Shown: positions 16,195 through 25,783, counted from the stretch's first letter. The stretch: 64,000 nt of DNA from Paenibacillus sp. PCH8 (GCF_002968835.1 NZ_PKQK01000001.1:2232001-2296000); one strand, 5' to 3'. The notes: generated by a model from the letters alone, not told the origin. Numbers and translations are program-made.

Positions 16195-17673
16195 ATGAGA
16201 ATTTTGGAATGGATTTTGGTATTGGTGACGGTTATTGGCGCAGTGGTCATGTTGGTGGCTCCCAAGCGTCGGGTAGTGGGGGGCATTACGTTGTTGGCAC
16301 TGGTGCTTGCTATCCTTGTGCATGGGGTAATTGATCATTTTCGCGTACAGATGCTGCCTACCTATCTCGTGTCTCTTGTTTTAATGATTGTATTTGCCGT
16401 TCAACTGTGGAATTCCGGGCGCAATATTCAGAATACACAGAAACGGAAACATCGATCGTGGTTCAAAATCATTTTGACATCCATTCTGGTGCTGGCTCTC
16501 AGTGCAGGTACAATTGTGCTGACGTCGCTTTTCCCTGCATTCATGATGCCCGAATCGACTGGTTCATTCGCCATAGGAACCTTTTCGCAGCAGATAACGG
16601 ATGATTCCCGGGAAGAGACCAAATCGGCTGAAGTGGGAGATAAGCGGGAACTCATGATCAATGTCTGGTATCCTGTAGATCAGGAAACAGCCAAAGGATT
16701 GCCGCTAGAGCACTATCCTGCCGAATTGGGAGAGGCGATCAGCCTGGTATTTGGTATTCCACCAGTGGTATTCAGTTACCTTGACACGATTCCGACGCAT
16801 GTTGTTAAAGGTGCCGAGGTATCTGCCGCACAGAGCAAGTATCCTGTATTACTGTTTTCACCAGGGATACGTTCTACTCGCTTTCAAAGTATGACCGCGA
16901 TTGAGGAACTTGTGAGCCACGGCTACATTGTTGTTGGCATCGATCATCCGTATACATCGGCGCAAGTGACATTCCCGGATGGACATGCGGTTTCGTATGA
17001 GCCAGACCCGGACTTTCCAACCACAGATGAACTCTATCAATATAATATCAAAGGTATAGGTATTCGTGCAGCGGATGCAAGCTTTGTATTGGACACTCTC
17101 ACGCAGTGGAACTCACATGATCCGAATCAATTGCTCGAAGGCAAGCTTGATCTGAATGCTGTCGGTATCTTTGGTCACTCCTACGGGGGTGCAACCACGG
17201 CGGAAGCGCTGGCTCAGGATGAACGTTTCAAAGCAGGACTTAATTTGGAAGGCGGATTCTGGGGTAAAGTATCCACGACAGCCTTGAAACAGCCGTTTAT
17301 GTATATCATGTCGGGTGGGACAGCCAAAAGTCTGGACCCGGACGCCACTGCCAAGGATAAAGTATTTTATCCCGAGTTTGAGCCTGATTTGGATCGGGTG
17401 ATGACAAGCAGTCTCAATGACACCTATTATCTGACCGTGGAGAATTTCTTCCATCAAAGCTTTACGGATATTTCGTTGATTTCACCAAAAATGTTTGCCA
17501 GAGGCATGACGCCAGAACATAATGTGGATATCACGAGATCATATACACTGGCATTCTTTGATCGTTACCTCAAAGGAGAAGAGCAGCCATTGTTACAGGG
17601 CCCTTCATCTCAATTTCCTGAGGCTACTTATGACAGTAAGTACACTAAGCAACGTCACCAAAAGGCGGATTAA
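16195..17673 (+). CDS. Membrane-anchored alpha/beta hydrolase, PAF-acetylhydrolase-like
   Basis: Hydrolase of 492 residues. The first 115 residues contain three to four membrane helices, followed by an extracytoplasmic catalytic domain. The nucleophile elbow GHSYGG carries Ser329; upstream LLFSPG, HGYIVVGIDHPY and later HQSFTD fit the alpha/beta-hydrolase oxyanion loop and candidate catalytic His of the platelet-activating-factor acetylhydrolase group. The substrate (lipid, ester or drug) is unknown. TTGGAGGT gives better spacing to ATG 16195 than to the ATG just before it. It is co-transcribed with the MerR regulator 29 bases downstream, under a MerR-type promoter. Confidence 0.88.
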   Translation: MRILEWILVLVTVIGAVVMLVAPKRRVVGGITLLALVLAILVHGVIDHFRVQMLPTYLVSLVLMIVFAVQLWNSGRNIQNTQKRKHRSWFKIILTSILVLALSAGTIVLTSLFPAFMMPESTGSFAIGTFSQQITDDSREETKSAEVGDKRELMINVWYPVDQETAKGLPLEHYPAELGEAISLVFGIPPVVFSYLDTIPTHVVKGAEVSAAQSKYPVLLFSPGIRSTRFQSMTAIEELVSHGYIVVGIDHPYTSAQVTFPDGHAVSYEPDPDFPTTDELYQYNIKGIGIRAADASFVLDTLTQWNSHDPNQLLEGKLDLNAVGIFGHSYGGATTAEALAQDERFKAGLNLEGGFWGKVSTTALKQPFMYIMSGGTAKSLDPDATAKDKVFYPEFEPDLDRVMTSSLNDTYYLTVENFFHQSFTDISLISPKMFARGMTPEHNVDITRSYTLAFFDRYLKGEEQPLLQGPSSQFPEATYDSKYTKQRHQKAD

Positions 17674-17702
17674 CCCCGCAGAAGGATGGAGGGTATCTAT
17701 CG

Positions 17703-18119
17703 ATGGAAACCATGACAAGAGGAGAGCTAGCGAAGCGCACCGGCGTAAGTATGGCGACCCTTCGTTATTATGAGGACAGTGGGATTCTGCCTGCTCCCCG
17801 TCGGTCATCCAATGGATACCGGGTGTACACTGAGGATTATCTGGTGAAAATTAAATTCATTAAGGATGCCCAGTCGCTGGGTTACTCCTTAAAGGAAATA
17901 CAAGAGACCCTCCAACTGCTAAGCCAGGAGGACATGGAGAGTGATACGTTAAAGACACTCGTCCGTGACCGCATTAAGGAGATTCAGGAGCATATCGATA
18001 ACTTGGAACAGATGCAGATCCATCTGGCCAGATTGCTCAAGACGCCAGAAGACGATATCCACAACTATATTCAGTCGTTCAGGGTGAAAAAGAAAGAGCC
18101 GTATGAGATTAACCCGTAA
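17703..18119 (+). CDS. MerR family transcriptional regulator
   Basis: Cytoplasmic DNA-binding regulator, 138 residues. The winged helix-turn-helix is at the N-terminus (TRGELAKRTGVSMATLRYYEDSG, then SNGYRVYTEDYL), followed by a long dimerisation coiled coil (about 80-120) and a short C-terminal tail. There is no cysteine, so it is not a classical metal or redox sensor of this family; it may respond to a small molecule or to membrane stress. GGAGGG lies 9 bases before ATG 17703. It follows the hydrolase gene and probably binds the palindrome at 16136-16157. Confidence 0.93.
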   Translation: METMTRGELAKRTGVSMATLRYYEDSGILPAPRRSSNGYRVYTEDYLVKIKFIKDAQSLGYSLKEIQETLQLLSQEDMESDTLKTLVRDRIKEIQEHIDNLEQMQIHLARLLKTPEDDIHNYIQSFRVKKKEPYEINP

Positions 18120-18145
18120 AATCAGTTGAATAGGGAAAGAGTCTC

Positions 18146-18168
18146 AGAGCCGTTATCACGGCTCTTTT
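18146..18168 (+). terminator. Intrinsic terminator after merR-type gene
   Basis: AGAGCCG/CGGCTCT stem with a TTATCA loop and TTTT. Confidence 0.88.
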
Positions 18169-18317
18169 CCTGTTTAAGAGAAAACAGGCGTCGACTATCG
18201 AACAGGGAAAAGGAAGTTTAAAACGAATACATAGTATAGTTTGCCAAAACAGAGTGGTTAACATGATTTCAATATTCCAACAATGAAATTCACACCAAAA
18301 AAGGAGTAACATTTTCT

Positions 18318-19369
18318 ATGAGGGATTTACAACGTTTTGTATCCGATTACACTAAAGGAAAGAAACATCTGCATCTTGAGATTGGCATGATTACGAAGGG
18401 CGATAGCGAATATCATTCATTCGGCAATCCCCAAAAAAAGAGTACGGTTCCTCCTGAACACAGATTGTTCGAAATCGGCTCTGTAACCAAGCTTTTTACA
18501 TCTATCCTTCTATTAGAAATGGAACGCCAACAGCTGCTTTCCACGGATGACACGGTTGGCAAGTACATACACAATGGTAAAAACGATTATTTGAATAAGG
18601 TTACCTTGAAAAGTCTTGCTACGCATACCTCTGGATTACCCAGACTTGCCACCAACCTGTCCTCGAAAAATCGATACAATCCATTTTCAACGTATACGGA
18701 GGAAGATTTACTTGCTTTTTTATCCGATGCTGACTTTACGGATCAGATGGGTACATATGAGTATTCCAATACCGGCATGGGGTTACTGGGCCACATCCTA
18801 TGTAAAGTATCAGGCAGTACATATGACGATTTGGTAAAAAAATATATCACAGGTCCATTAGATATGACGGAGACAGCTGCTACGCTGAATGCAGAACAGA
18901 ATGGCAGATTTGTGAATGGACATACGTCAACGGGGAAAAAAATGCCTCACTGGGATACGAGCGTACATGAAGGGCAGGGGCGATTAAGTCATCTCTTCAC
19001 GATATGTGTTTATTTGTGCAGGCCAATCTCAATGAAGATCATCCTCTAGCCTCTGCCATACAACAAAGTCACATACCTGTCATGATTGGAGATTCAACTC
19101 ATCATTACACCTGGTTTAGTGATAATATCTCAGATCAAAATATTCTCTGGCATAACGGTAGCACATTTGGTTTCAGTAGTTATCTGGCTTTAAATAAGGA
19201 ACAGAGTATAGGTGTTGTATTATTATCCAATTATTGTTTTGGATCAGCCTCCATGGTGGATGAGTATCTGGATGCGATATTCAAGTTTATAACTAAAAAA
19301 GATCTATATCCACTCATGCCGCTGGACCCTGTGGGTAATAAAATACTGGAAGCAATGATGCAGAGATAA
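18318..19369 (+). pseudogene. Beta-lactamase-family serine hydrolase, split by a frameshift
   Basis: Penicillin-binding-protein/class C beta-lactamase-like hydrolase. The first frame has the nucleophile motif S55-V-T-K58, Y149-S-N151 and typical HTSGLP; the second frame (to 19369) carries the third motif as HNGSTFGF plus the closing strands. The frames join at about 18972-18974: one base is missing from a G run (GAAGGGCA; one more G would restore the reading AGAIKSSLHDMCLF). As written, the first product would stop at 19049 without the third motif and should be inactive. AAGGAG is 12 bases before ATG 18318, rather far. No signal peptide is seen. Codon use is AT-richer than neighbours. Confidence 0.82.
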
Positions 19370-19375
19370 ACGCAG

Positions 19376-19442
19376 AAAAGACACCTCCAAAGTGAACTCC
19401 CGAAGTGTATCCTCGGGCGCTCTCTTCTGAAGGTGTCTTTTA
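19376..19442. terminator. Bidirectional intrinsic terminator
   Basis: AAAAGACACCT/AGGTGTCTTTT outer stem with an inner CTCCCGA/TCGGG hairpin, T-rich at both ends, between convergent genes. Confidence 0.9.
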
Positions 19443-19463
19443 TTTCTATTTTAATGATCTCAA

Positions 19464-20141
19464 TCATGCCATGCCTGCTTCACGCAGGAAATGGTGCACA
19501 ATCTCCGTCTGATATTGGATACGGGTTGCGCGCTTCAGACTCCAGCACGTCTCAACCGTAACGGAACGGGCTTGCAATAGTCTGGAAGCTGCTGTGCGAG
19601 CAGATCCCGGCAATTCATGCTGCTTGAGGTTAAAATGACGATCACGAATGGCAATGGATCGATTCATCCGCTGAATCACTCTCCGGCAGACCGGAAGGGT
19701 GCGACTGCCGGGATTAGTAATCAGCGTCTGCCCAAGTACTCGCGAACTAAGCTGTGACAGCCCGTTGGCTTCATGCAGATCGAGCCACCAGCCCGCCTGA
19801 TGTTCGCGCGCCAGTTGAAAAACTGCTGCAGCCAAAGGATGCTTGGCCTTGCCTGACCTACGACGTGGGAACATACGGTTCAGATCCGGCTTTCCCCTGA
19901 CTTTCTTACCGTAGGCTTTCTGATTCACGCGTGGCACGATAATCAGCAACCCTCGCTGAATGAAGCGGCGACCCGTAGCGCAGTCATCTGCGAGTTTTTG
20001 TGCAGCGGCCATGCTCGCCGTTTCGTTCCCGTGAACCCCGGATGTAATGAACATCACCGGTCCGGGCATCATGCCGCGCACGATGTAATAGGGAGTGGCG
20101 TGTGCGCTGGATGCTGCCAGTACATGTTTGGTCACAAGCAT
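19464..20141 (-). CDS. Succinylglutamate desuccinylase/aspartoacylase-family zinc hydrolase
   Basis: Cytoplasmic metallo-deacylase of the M14-like AstE/AspA group, 225 residues. Zinc ligands are visible as H37 and E40 (GVHGNE) and H123 (LDLHEAN); PDLNR and the late acid in VTVETC fit the substrate arginine/asparagine and the catalytic Glu. It is shorter than AstE (about 320) because it lacks the C-terminal domain. GGAGGTG lies 9 bases before ATG 20141. It follows the ABC exporter genes in the same direction by 96 bases, so it may be the last gene of that operon. The actual amide substrate is unknown. Confidence 0.85.
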   Translation of the reverse strand: MLVTKHVLAASSAHATPYYIVRGMMPGPVMFITSGVHGNETASMAAAQKLADDCATGRRFIQRGLLIIVPRVNQKAYGKKVRGKPDLNRMFPRRRSGKAKHPLAAAVFQLAREHQAGWWLDLHEANGLSQLSSRVLGQTLITNPGSRTLPVCRRVIQRMNRSIAIRDRHFNLKQHELPGSARTAASRLLQARSVTVETCWSLKRATRIQYQTEIVHHFLREAGMA

Positions 20142-20237
20142 GACGCTTCACCTCCGCTATTACAGTACGCCATGTCCCTCTTTCCTGTAACGGCATTCGA
20201 ACAGCCTCGCATCCAATTCCATTACAAAATAGGCCAA

Positions 20238-21212
20238 TCAGTACACTCGGTGGATGATATCTTCGAAATCCGGTTCTTTCATCTCCACATCTTCAATCTC
20301 TCCCCACTGCTCCATCTGTTTCAGAATGTCCATTGTACTCCATTCCTTCCGATTAACTTCGACGGTAACAACCTGGTTCTCCACGCCTGTAACATGAATC
20401 GCTGAGGGTAAGGAATCTGGCAACTGAAAGGACTCTCGGAAGGTTACCCGAATCAACGTAGGCAGTCCGATGGTTTCCCTAAGGGTGGAGATCGTGCCGT
20501 CATACGTCAGCTGACCGTGGTTAATTACCATGACTCGGCTGCATAACTGCTCAATATCGTCCATGTCATGGGTGGTTAACAGAATCGTTTTGCCGAACTC
20601 TTCATTTAATGTACGCAGGAATTGTCGTATGTTTCGTTTGGCGTTCACATCCAGTCCAATCGTCGGTTCATCGAGAAAAAGCAGTTCCGGGTCATGCAGC
20701 ATGGAAGCTGCGAGATCCGCTCGCATGCGTTGTCCAAGCGAGAGCTTGCGGACAGGTGTAGCCCAGAAGGATTCAAGGTCCAGCAGTTCGGCGAATTGGG
20801 CCAGCCGTTTCTTTTTATCCTCGGCACGGACCCCATACATCTCGGCCAGAATATCATATGAATCTTTCACGGGCAGATCCCACCAGAGCTGGCTGCGCTG
20901 TCCAAACACGACACCAAGTCGGCCAACCGTTCTGCGTCTGTCCTGATGCGGGTTCTTGCCGTCAAGCAGTACCTCACCCGAGGTTGGGTGTAGGATACCT
21001 GTTAGCATTTTGATCGTGGTAGACTTGCCAGCGCCGTTCGGACCGATATATCCTACAAACTCACCTTGGCCTATATCAAAACTGATGTCGCGTACCGCTT
21101 CCTTGGATACATACTCGCGTGAAAATAATGTGCGCAGTCCTGAGAATCGTCCTTCGCGAATAACAGGGGTCTTGAATTCCTTATGCAGATGTTGTGCAGT
21201 AATCATGGACAT
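20238..21212 (-). CDS. ABC-2 type transporter ATP-binding protein
   Basis: ATPase of an exporter with the two permeases upstream in the same operon. Walker A GPNGAGKST has K63, the signature is LSLGQRMRADLA, and Walker B plus catalytic Glu reads LLFLDEPTIGLD; the switch His follows in TTHDMDD. The C-terminal 90 residues form the extension usual in these 320-residue NatA/Wzt-size proteins. GGAGG is 11 bases before ATG 21212, with another ATG two codons inside. Sixteen bases separate it from the previous gene. Substrate unknown. Confidence 0.93.
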   Translation of the reverse strand: MSMITAQHLHKEFKTPVIREGRFSGLRTLFSREYVSKEAVRDISFDIGQGEFVGYIGPNGAGKSTTIKMLTGILHPTSGEVLLDGKNPHQDRRRTVGRLGVVFGQRSQLWWDLPVKDSYDILAEMYGVRAEDKKKRLAQFAELLDLESFWATPVRKLSLGQRMRADLAASMLHDPELLFLDEPTIGLDVNAKRNIRQFLRTLNEEFGKTILLTTHDMDDIEQLCSRVMVINHGQLTYDGTISTLRETIGLPTLIRVTFRESFQLPDSLPSAIHVTGVENQVVTVEVNRKEWSTMDILKQMEQWGEIEDVEMKEPDFEDIIHRVY

Positions 21213-21228
21213 GAGTCGTTTCGCCTCC

Positions 21229-22029
21229 TTAGCTACCTGTACTTTGATATTTGGTCAAGCCGAACGTCCAGAAACGCAGGCTTGCCGCCAAGCTCAGTGC
21301 GGCAACAGCCGCAACGGTCACAAGAACCCACGCTCCGCCTTCACCCCGCAGCAGATAGAGTGACGGGATGTAATTGACGAATCCCACCGGGATGACCGTC
21401 AGCAGAATGCCAGACATCCATTTGGGATATAACGTAAGCGGATATTGGGCGGCTGTTCGGGCTGCATCTTCAGTAATGGTCTGTAATTCCTCTATGCGTG
21501 TGGTCCAGAATCCGAGTGTCGCCGTAGCGAGTCCGATGGAAAAGAGAATGACTGCTCCGGTCAGGATAATGAGCAGAGAGAAGGGAATGGCTATCCAGCC
21601 AATCTGTCCGCTGTGCATCATGCCTGACAGAGACCAGCAGAGAATGAATCCACCTTGCAGAACTTCCCCAGCCATAATGCGAAAGTTCTGCGGCAGCAGT
21701 GCCAGCAATACGGGCATGGGGCGTGTTAACAGTTGGTCCAGTTCACCATTGACCAGATACTTCTCCAGATGGTGCACCTCGTTGCCGAACGTGCGGTATA
21801 GAGTTTTGGATAACGTCATGATGGCGAAGAGATAACCGATCTCATGCAGGGACCAGCCTTTGATCGCTCCGAATTGGTGCAGCACCAGGGCAACCATCAG
21901 AAATTCGGAAATTTGAATTAATGCGGCGAGTACGGACGCCATCATGAAATTGAACTTGTATTGCATCCGGCTGCGGATGCTTGTTGTAATGAGCATTTTA
22001 TATAAATTGAACCAGGAAGTTTGCTTCAT
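21229..22029 (-). CDS. ABC-2 family transporter permease (second permease)
   Basis: Integral membrane protein, 266 residues, with about six hydrophobic helices, and the amphipathic start NLYKMLITTSIRSRMQYKFNF common to the ABC-2/DUF990 permease group. Its ATG overlaps the stop of the preceding permease by four bases (ATGA), so translation is coupled. It forms the channel with the 258-residue permease and the ATPase that follows. It has no similarity by eye to importer permeases (no EAA loop). Confidence 0.9.
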   Translation of the reverse strand: MKQTSWFNLYKMLITTSIRSRMQYKFNFMMASVLAALIQISEFLMVALVLHQFGAIKGWSLHEIGYLFAIMTLSKTLYRTFGNEVHHLEKYLVNGELDQLLTRPMPVLLALLPQNFRIMAGEVLQGGFILCWSLSGMMHSGQIGWIAIPFSLLIILTGAVILFSIGLATATLGFWTTRIEELQTITEDAARTAAQYPLTLYPKWMSGILLTVIPVGFVNYIPSLYLLRGEGGAWVLVTVAAVAALSLAASLRFWTFGLTKYQSTGS

Positions 22030-22802
22030 CCGCCCTGCACCTCCACTTTACGACGTAATACCTGGGTGATCGCAAGACAGATCAACGTCATGAAGACGCA
22101 CCAAAGCAAGGTCCCCCATAGGAAGGAGCCATCTTCGAAACCAAGGTAGATTCGGGTAGGTACATAGAGCAGGAAGGGGTAGGGTGATAGCCAGGCAAGT
22201 TGTTCAAGCCAGTCCGGCAGCCATTCCAGCGGAATGAAGAAACCAGCCAGCAGATTCATCATCGCGTGGTTGCCCCAGTGAAGCCAGGAAGACTCCGTGG
22301 TCCACATCGACGTGGCACCAATGATGTAGTTCATGCAGATGGACAAGTATGCGGCGCCGGCAAGACCAAGTGTGGCATAGAGTAGGGTTGAAACGTCTGA
22401 GGGCCAATCCAGGGAAAAAACAAGGGAAAAGAGCAGGTAGATGGGAATGCTTTTGTACACGAACTGGTAGGCGATCTGCCCCCATTCACGTGCCATCAGG
22501 TGGGTGAACAGATGAACAGGTCTCATGAGATCCAGCGCGATCTGCCCTGTCCTGACGGTCAAGGGAATACCCAGTCCGTTGGTGAGAAAGCCCGAGATCC
22601 AGAGAGAGGACTGCGTGAACGCAATGTAACTGATCATCCCCTGTGTCCCGTATTCCCCAAGTGTGTGGTCGGCCCCGATGCTGATCCAGAGACAGGCGTA
22701 CATGTAACCGAACATGGCGCTTGCCAGGTTATGTACCATGTGTGCCCCGCGGTATTGCAGATTCCGGGAATAGGCTTTGGAAGCCAGGGTGAAATAAAGC
22801 AT
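22026..22802 (-). CDS. ABC-2 family transporter permease (first permease)
   Basis: Integral membrane protein, 258 residues, of the ABC-2 group, with about six helices and a conserved late segment NLLAGFFIPLEWLPDWL before the last helices. First gene of a three- or four-gene leftward operon (permease, permease, ATPase, perhaps the aspartoacylase-like hydrolase). GGAGGTG at 7 bases precedes ATG 22802. The exported compound cannot be deduced. Confidence 0.9.
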   Translation of the reverse strand: MLYFTLASKAYSRNLQYRGAHMVHNLASAMFGYMYACLWISIGADHTLGEYGTQGMISYIAFTQSSLWISGFLTNGLGIPLTVRTGQIALDLMRPVHLFTHLMAREWGQIAYQFVYKSIPIYLLFSLVFSLDWPSDVSTLLYATLGLAGAAYLSICMNYIIGATSMWTTESSWLHWGNHAMMNLLAGFFIPLEWLPDWLEQLAWLSPYPFLLYVPTRIYLGFEDGSFLWGTLLWCVFMTLICLAITQVLRRKVEVQGG

Positions 22803-23108
22803 GTGACACCTCCGATAAGTGGATTGAACGGCGTTTTCCGTTCACTTCAGTCAAGGCGAAAAAGAGAGAAGGACAACAGCATACCAATTTATTCCTTCAC
22901 AGGCAAGACAATTTTTTAGCGAAAAATGGAATTAATAGGGTTGTTCATGATTGCGCCACAAGACAACCGTCTGTCCGTTCATTTATAATTGAGTGGTAGG
23001 ATCGCAAACGTTTACAATCTGAACTATTTAAATTTTAAATAAACCGCCGGCCTTGTGCCTGACGATTGAGGATACAGAACGAACAATCCGGCAAGAGAGA
23101 AGGATGTC
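22803..23108. promoter_or_regulatory. Divergent promoter region, exporter operon / degV
   Basis: Leftward: -35 TTGCCT (22901-22906) and -10 TATGCT (22878-22883) with 17 bases between, upstream of the exporter operon. Rightward: TTTACA (23011-23016) followed by an AT-rich stretch, weak, upstream of the DegV gene. No other structure was recognised. Confidence 0.5.
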
Positions 23109-23960
23109 ATGAAGAAGATTGCATGGGTCACCGACAGTACAAGTACACTGGATCCCGCTTTTGCGAAGCAAAATCATATCTACATCGTACCGTTACGCAT
23201 CGTATTTGGAGAGGAATGTTACCGGGAAACCGAGGACATCACATCTGAGATGTTCTATGAGAAGCTGGGGGAGGCTTCGCGTGCGAGTAGCTCACAGCCA
23301 CCCATTGGCGAATTCATTGAACTATATGAGTCGTTGAAAGACAAGTACGATGAGATTATTACGATTCATTGCTCTACTGAACTTAGCGGAACGCTGCATA
23401 CGTCCATGCAGGCTGCAGAGATTGCAGGAGTGACGGTGACCGCAATTGATTCAAAGGCAGGAGCCTATCCTCACCGTGAGATGATTATGCAAGGACTGGA
23501 ATGGCAGAAGCAGGGATGTTCGGCTTCTGAGATTAAAGTCAATATTGAACAGATGATTGATAACATGTCCTTTTACCTCATACCGGCCAGTCTTCAGCAT
23601 CTTCACCGCAGCGGTCGGGTGTCGGGTACGCAGCTCATTATCAGTCAGCTGTTGAAAATTCATCTGCTGCTCCGATTTGAAGAGGGCAAAGTAGTTGTGA
23701 ATGAGAAGATTCGCACGTTCAAGCGTACCAAAGACCGTATGCTGGATATGCTCAAGCTGGATATGGAGAAAGTAAAGCATGTCTGTATCATGCATGCGAA
23801 CAATCAGGAAGAGGCGGTCACCATCAAAAAGCAGATTTCAGATCTGCTCCCTAGATTAAAGACCGAGATCATGCCGTTCATTCCTGTGGTAAGTATTCAT
23901 GCTGGAGCAGGAACGATTGGACTGTGCTGGATCCGCAGCGAGAACGGATATAGAGAGTAG
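23109..23960 (+). CDS. DegV family fatty-acid-binding protein
   Basis: Soluble DegV/FakB-type protein, 283 residues. Known members hold a fatty acid and present it to the FakA kinase for phosphorylation before phospholipid synthesis. The two-domain pattern is present: WVTDSTSTLDP at the start, ASSSQPPIGEF, ITIHCSTELSGTLHTS, and the late HAGAGTIGLCW. Length matches the family. AAGGATGTC precedes ATG 23109. A FakA partner is not in the window. It is followed by a terminator-like hairpin before the regulator gene. Confidence 0.93.
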   Translation: MKKIAWVTDSTSTLDPAFAKQNHIYIVPLRIVFGEECYRETEDITSEMFYEKLGEASRASSSQPPIGEFIELYESLKDKYDEIITIHCSTELSGTLHTSMQAAEIAGVTVTAIDSKAGAYPHREMIMQGLEWQKQGCSASEIKVNIEQMIDNMSFYLIPASLQHLHRSGRVSGTQLIISQLLKIHLLLRFEEGKVVVNEKIRTFKRTKDRMLDMLKLDMEKVKHVCIMHANNQEEAVTIKKQISDLLPRLKTEIMPFIPVVSIHAGAGTIGLCWIRSENGYRE

Positions 23961-23990
23961 ACGTATAAGCGTTCATTCATCATCATTATT

Positions 23991-24042
23991 AACCTGGCGG
24001 GAAGCCTACTTGATGTCAAAGTGGCGATCCTGTCAGGTTTTT
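23991..24042 (+). terminator. Terminator-like hairpin after degV gene
   Basis: AACCTG/CAGGTT with GGA/TCC inside and a following TTTTT; long loop, so moderate strength. Confidence 0.5.
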
Positions 24043-24111
24043 CGTATTGCATTGCCAATTCAATCAAACTGTGAGGTAATTAAGGAAAACGTTCATGTTG
24101 GAGGGAGACGA

Positions 24112-24828
24112 ATGTCCATTCACCGCTTGTTGCTTGTAGAAGATGATCGTTCCATTAGCGAGATGGTTGGGCCTTATCTTGAAAAAGAGGGCTACGACGT
24201 TACATATGCATATGACGGATTGGAGGCGGAACATCTGTTTAGCCAGTCTAAGCCTGGCTACGATCTGGTTATTCTGGATCTGATGCTGCCACATCGGAGC
24301 GGCATGGATGTGCTGCAAACCATTCGGGCCATCAGTCTGGTGCCTGTACTCATTCTGTCAGCAAAGGATGGGGAAGTGGACAAGGCACTTGGGCTTGGCT
24401 TCGGTGCAGACGATTACTTGAGTAAACCGTTCTCGTTAATCGAGCTGACGGCCCGTATCAAAGCTGCAATTCGACGCGCCAATTATACCGTAGGGCCTGT
24501 GACTGAAGAAGCCAAAGATACGCGTATTCATATTGGGGGACTTGTAGTTGATATGGAGACATACGAGGTGGAGCGTGAAGGTACCCCTGTACGGCTGACA
24601 TCCAAGGAATTCGGCATTCTGAAGTTATTTGTTACCCATCCAGGCAGAGTTTTCACCAAAGCCCAAATCTATGCTTCGGTCTGGAACGATCATTATTATG
24701 GAGACGAAAATATCATTAACGTACATATGCGTCGCCTTCGTGAGAAACTGGAGGTTGATCCCTCCGCTCCCCAATACATCAAGACGCTCTGGGGCATCGG
24801 GTATAAATTGGAGGTAGGACAGACATGA
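24112..24828 (+). CDS. Response regulator, OmpR/PhoB family
   Basis: Cytoplasmic regulator of 238 residues: receiver with D11/D12 and phospho-acceptor D56 (LVILDLMLP), K in YLSKPF, then a winged-helix trans_reg_C domain ending VHMRRLREKLE and TLWGIGYKLE. Start ATG 24112 is set by GGAGGGAG; the frame is open for 71 more codons upstream with no RBS and overlaps degV. ATGA overlap with the kinase gene shows coupling. With the kinase and the following ABC transporter it resembles the YcbLMNO/Bcr-type peptide-antibiotic response arrangement. Confidence 0.94.
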   Translation: MSIHRLLLVEDDRSISEMVGPYLEKEGYDVTYAYDGLEAEHLFSQSKPGYDLVILDLMLPHRSGMDVLQTIRAISLVPVLILSAKDGEVDKALGLGFGADDYLSKPFSLIELTARIKAAIRRANYTVGPVTEEAKDTRIHIGGLVVDMETYEVEREGTPVRLTSKEFGILKLFVTHPGRVFTKAQIYASVWNDHYYGDENIINVHMRRLREKLEVDPSAPQYIKTLWGIGYKLEVGQT

Positions 24829-25757
24829 CGCTGATTTTGGCTACCACTACAGCTATTCTGGTCATTGCGGTCATCGTACTGGGACTCAGGCTCCGCAAAC
24901 GGAGCAAACATCTGTCCTACATTCATCACAAGATGTCAGCAATTCTGAATCAAGGGACCTTTGAACGGTTGCTCGTATTCGACAGTGATGATCAAGTCAG
25001 CCAGTTGCTAAAAGACATGAACCAGCTGCTGGATTATGCGCACCGCGCTAAGGCCGGTTATGCGAACCAGGAGAAGGAGATGCGCAATATGCTCTCCAAC
25101 ATATCTCATGATCTGAAAACTCCGCTCACGGTTGTTCTCGGATACAGTGAGACCTTGTTGCACAGTCCGTCATTGTCCGATCAGGAACGGAAGGCTATGA
25201 CCGAGAAAATACAGGATAAGGCGCAGGAAGTGTTACGTCTGATCCATTCCTTTTTCGATCTGGCGAAGCTGGAATCCGGTGACACGGAGCTCGTTCTGAG
25301 TCGGGTAAATGTAAGCGAATTGTGCCGGTTGAAGGTGCTTTCCTTTTATGAAATGTTGACGAATCTGGGATTGCACGTGGATCTGGAGATACCCGAAGGT
25401 GATATCTTCGTGCAAGCGAATGAAGAAGCGCTGGACCGTGTACTGGACAACCTGATTACCAATGCAATGAAATATGGAGCGGACGGTAAGGTGCTTGGCC
25501 TATCACTCCAACATCGGATGGGTCGACCGGTAACGTTACAGATCTGGGACCAGGGCATAGGCATTCCTGAGAGTGAACACAGCCGCGTGTTCGAACGTAT
25601 GTATACGCTGGAGGATTCTCGTAATCGCCTCTATCAGGGCAGTGGCCTGGGTCTGACGATCACGAAGCGGCTGGTCGAGCGGATGGGTGGAGACATTGAT
25701 GTACATAGTGTGCCCTATCAACGAACTGTATTTTCCGTTATTTTAAAGGCTTGGTAG
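24825..25757 (+). CDS. Sensor histidine kinase, small single-helix type
   Basis: Kinase of 310 residues with one N-terminal membrane helix (about 3-22) and almost no extracellular part, so it probably senses within or through the membrane or via the transporter. HisKA phospho-acceptor is H95 in SNISHDLKTP; N box NLITNAMKYG, then DQGIGIPE and GSGLGLTITKRL. Size and layout match YcbM-like kinases. It overlaps the regulator by four bases. The ABC transporter genes start 126 bases later behind their own putative regulated promoter. Confidence 0.94.
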   Translation: MTLILATTTAILVIAVIVLGLRLRKRSKHLSYIHHKMSAILNQGTFERLLVFDSDDQVSQLLKDMNQLLDYAHRAKAGYANQEKEMRNMLSNISHDLKTPLTVVLGYSETLLHSPSLSDQERKAMTEKIQDKAQEVLRLIHSFFDLAKLESGDTELVLSRVNVSELCRLKVLSFYEMLTNLGLHVDLEIPEGDIFVQANEEALDRVLDNLITNAMKYGADGKVLGLSLQHRMGRPVTLQIWDQGIGIPESEHSRVFERMYTLEDSRNRLYQGSGLGLTITKRLVERMGGDIDVHSVPYQRTVFSVILKAW

Positions 25758-25783
25758 GAGCCATGGGGGCTTTCTCGACAAAC

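Noticed and set aside
23899..24111. 71-codon extension of the OmpR-type regulator
   Set aside because: It overlaps the end of the DegV gene and the terminator-like hairpin; the receiver domain begins at ATG 24112 with GGAGGGAG.
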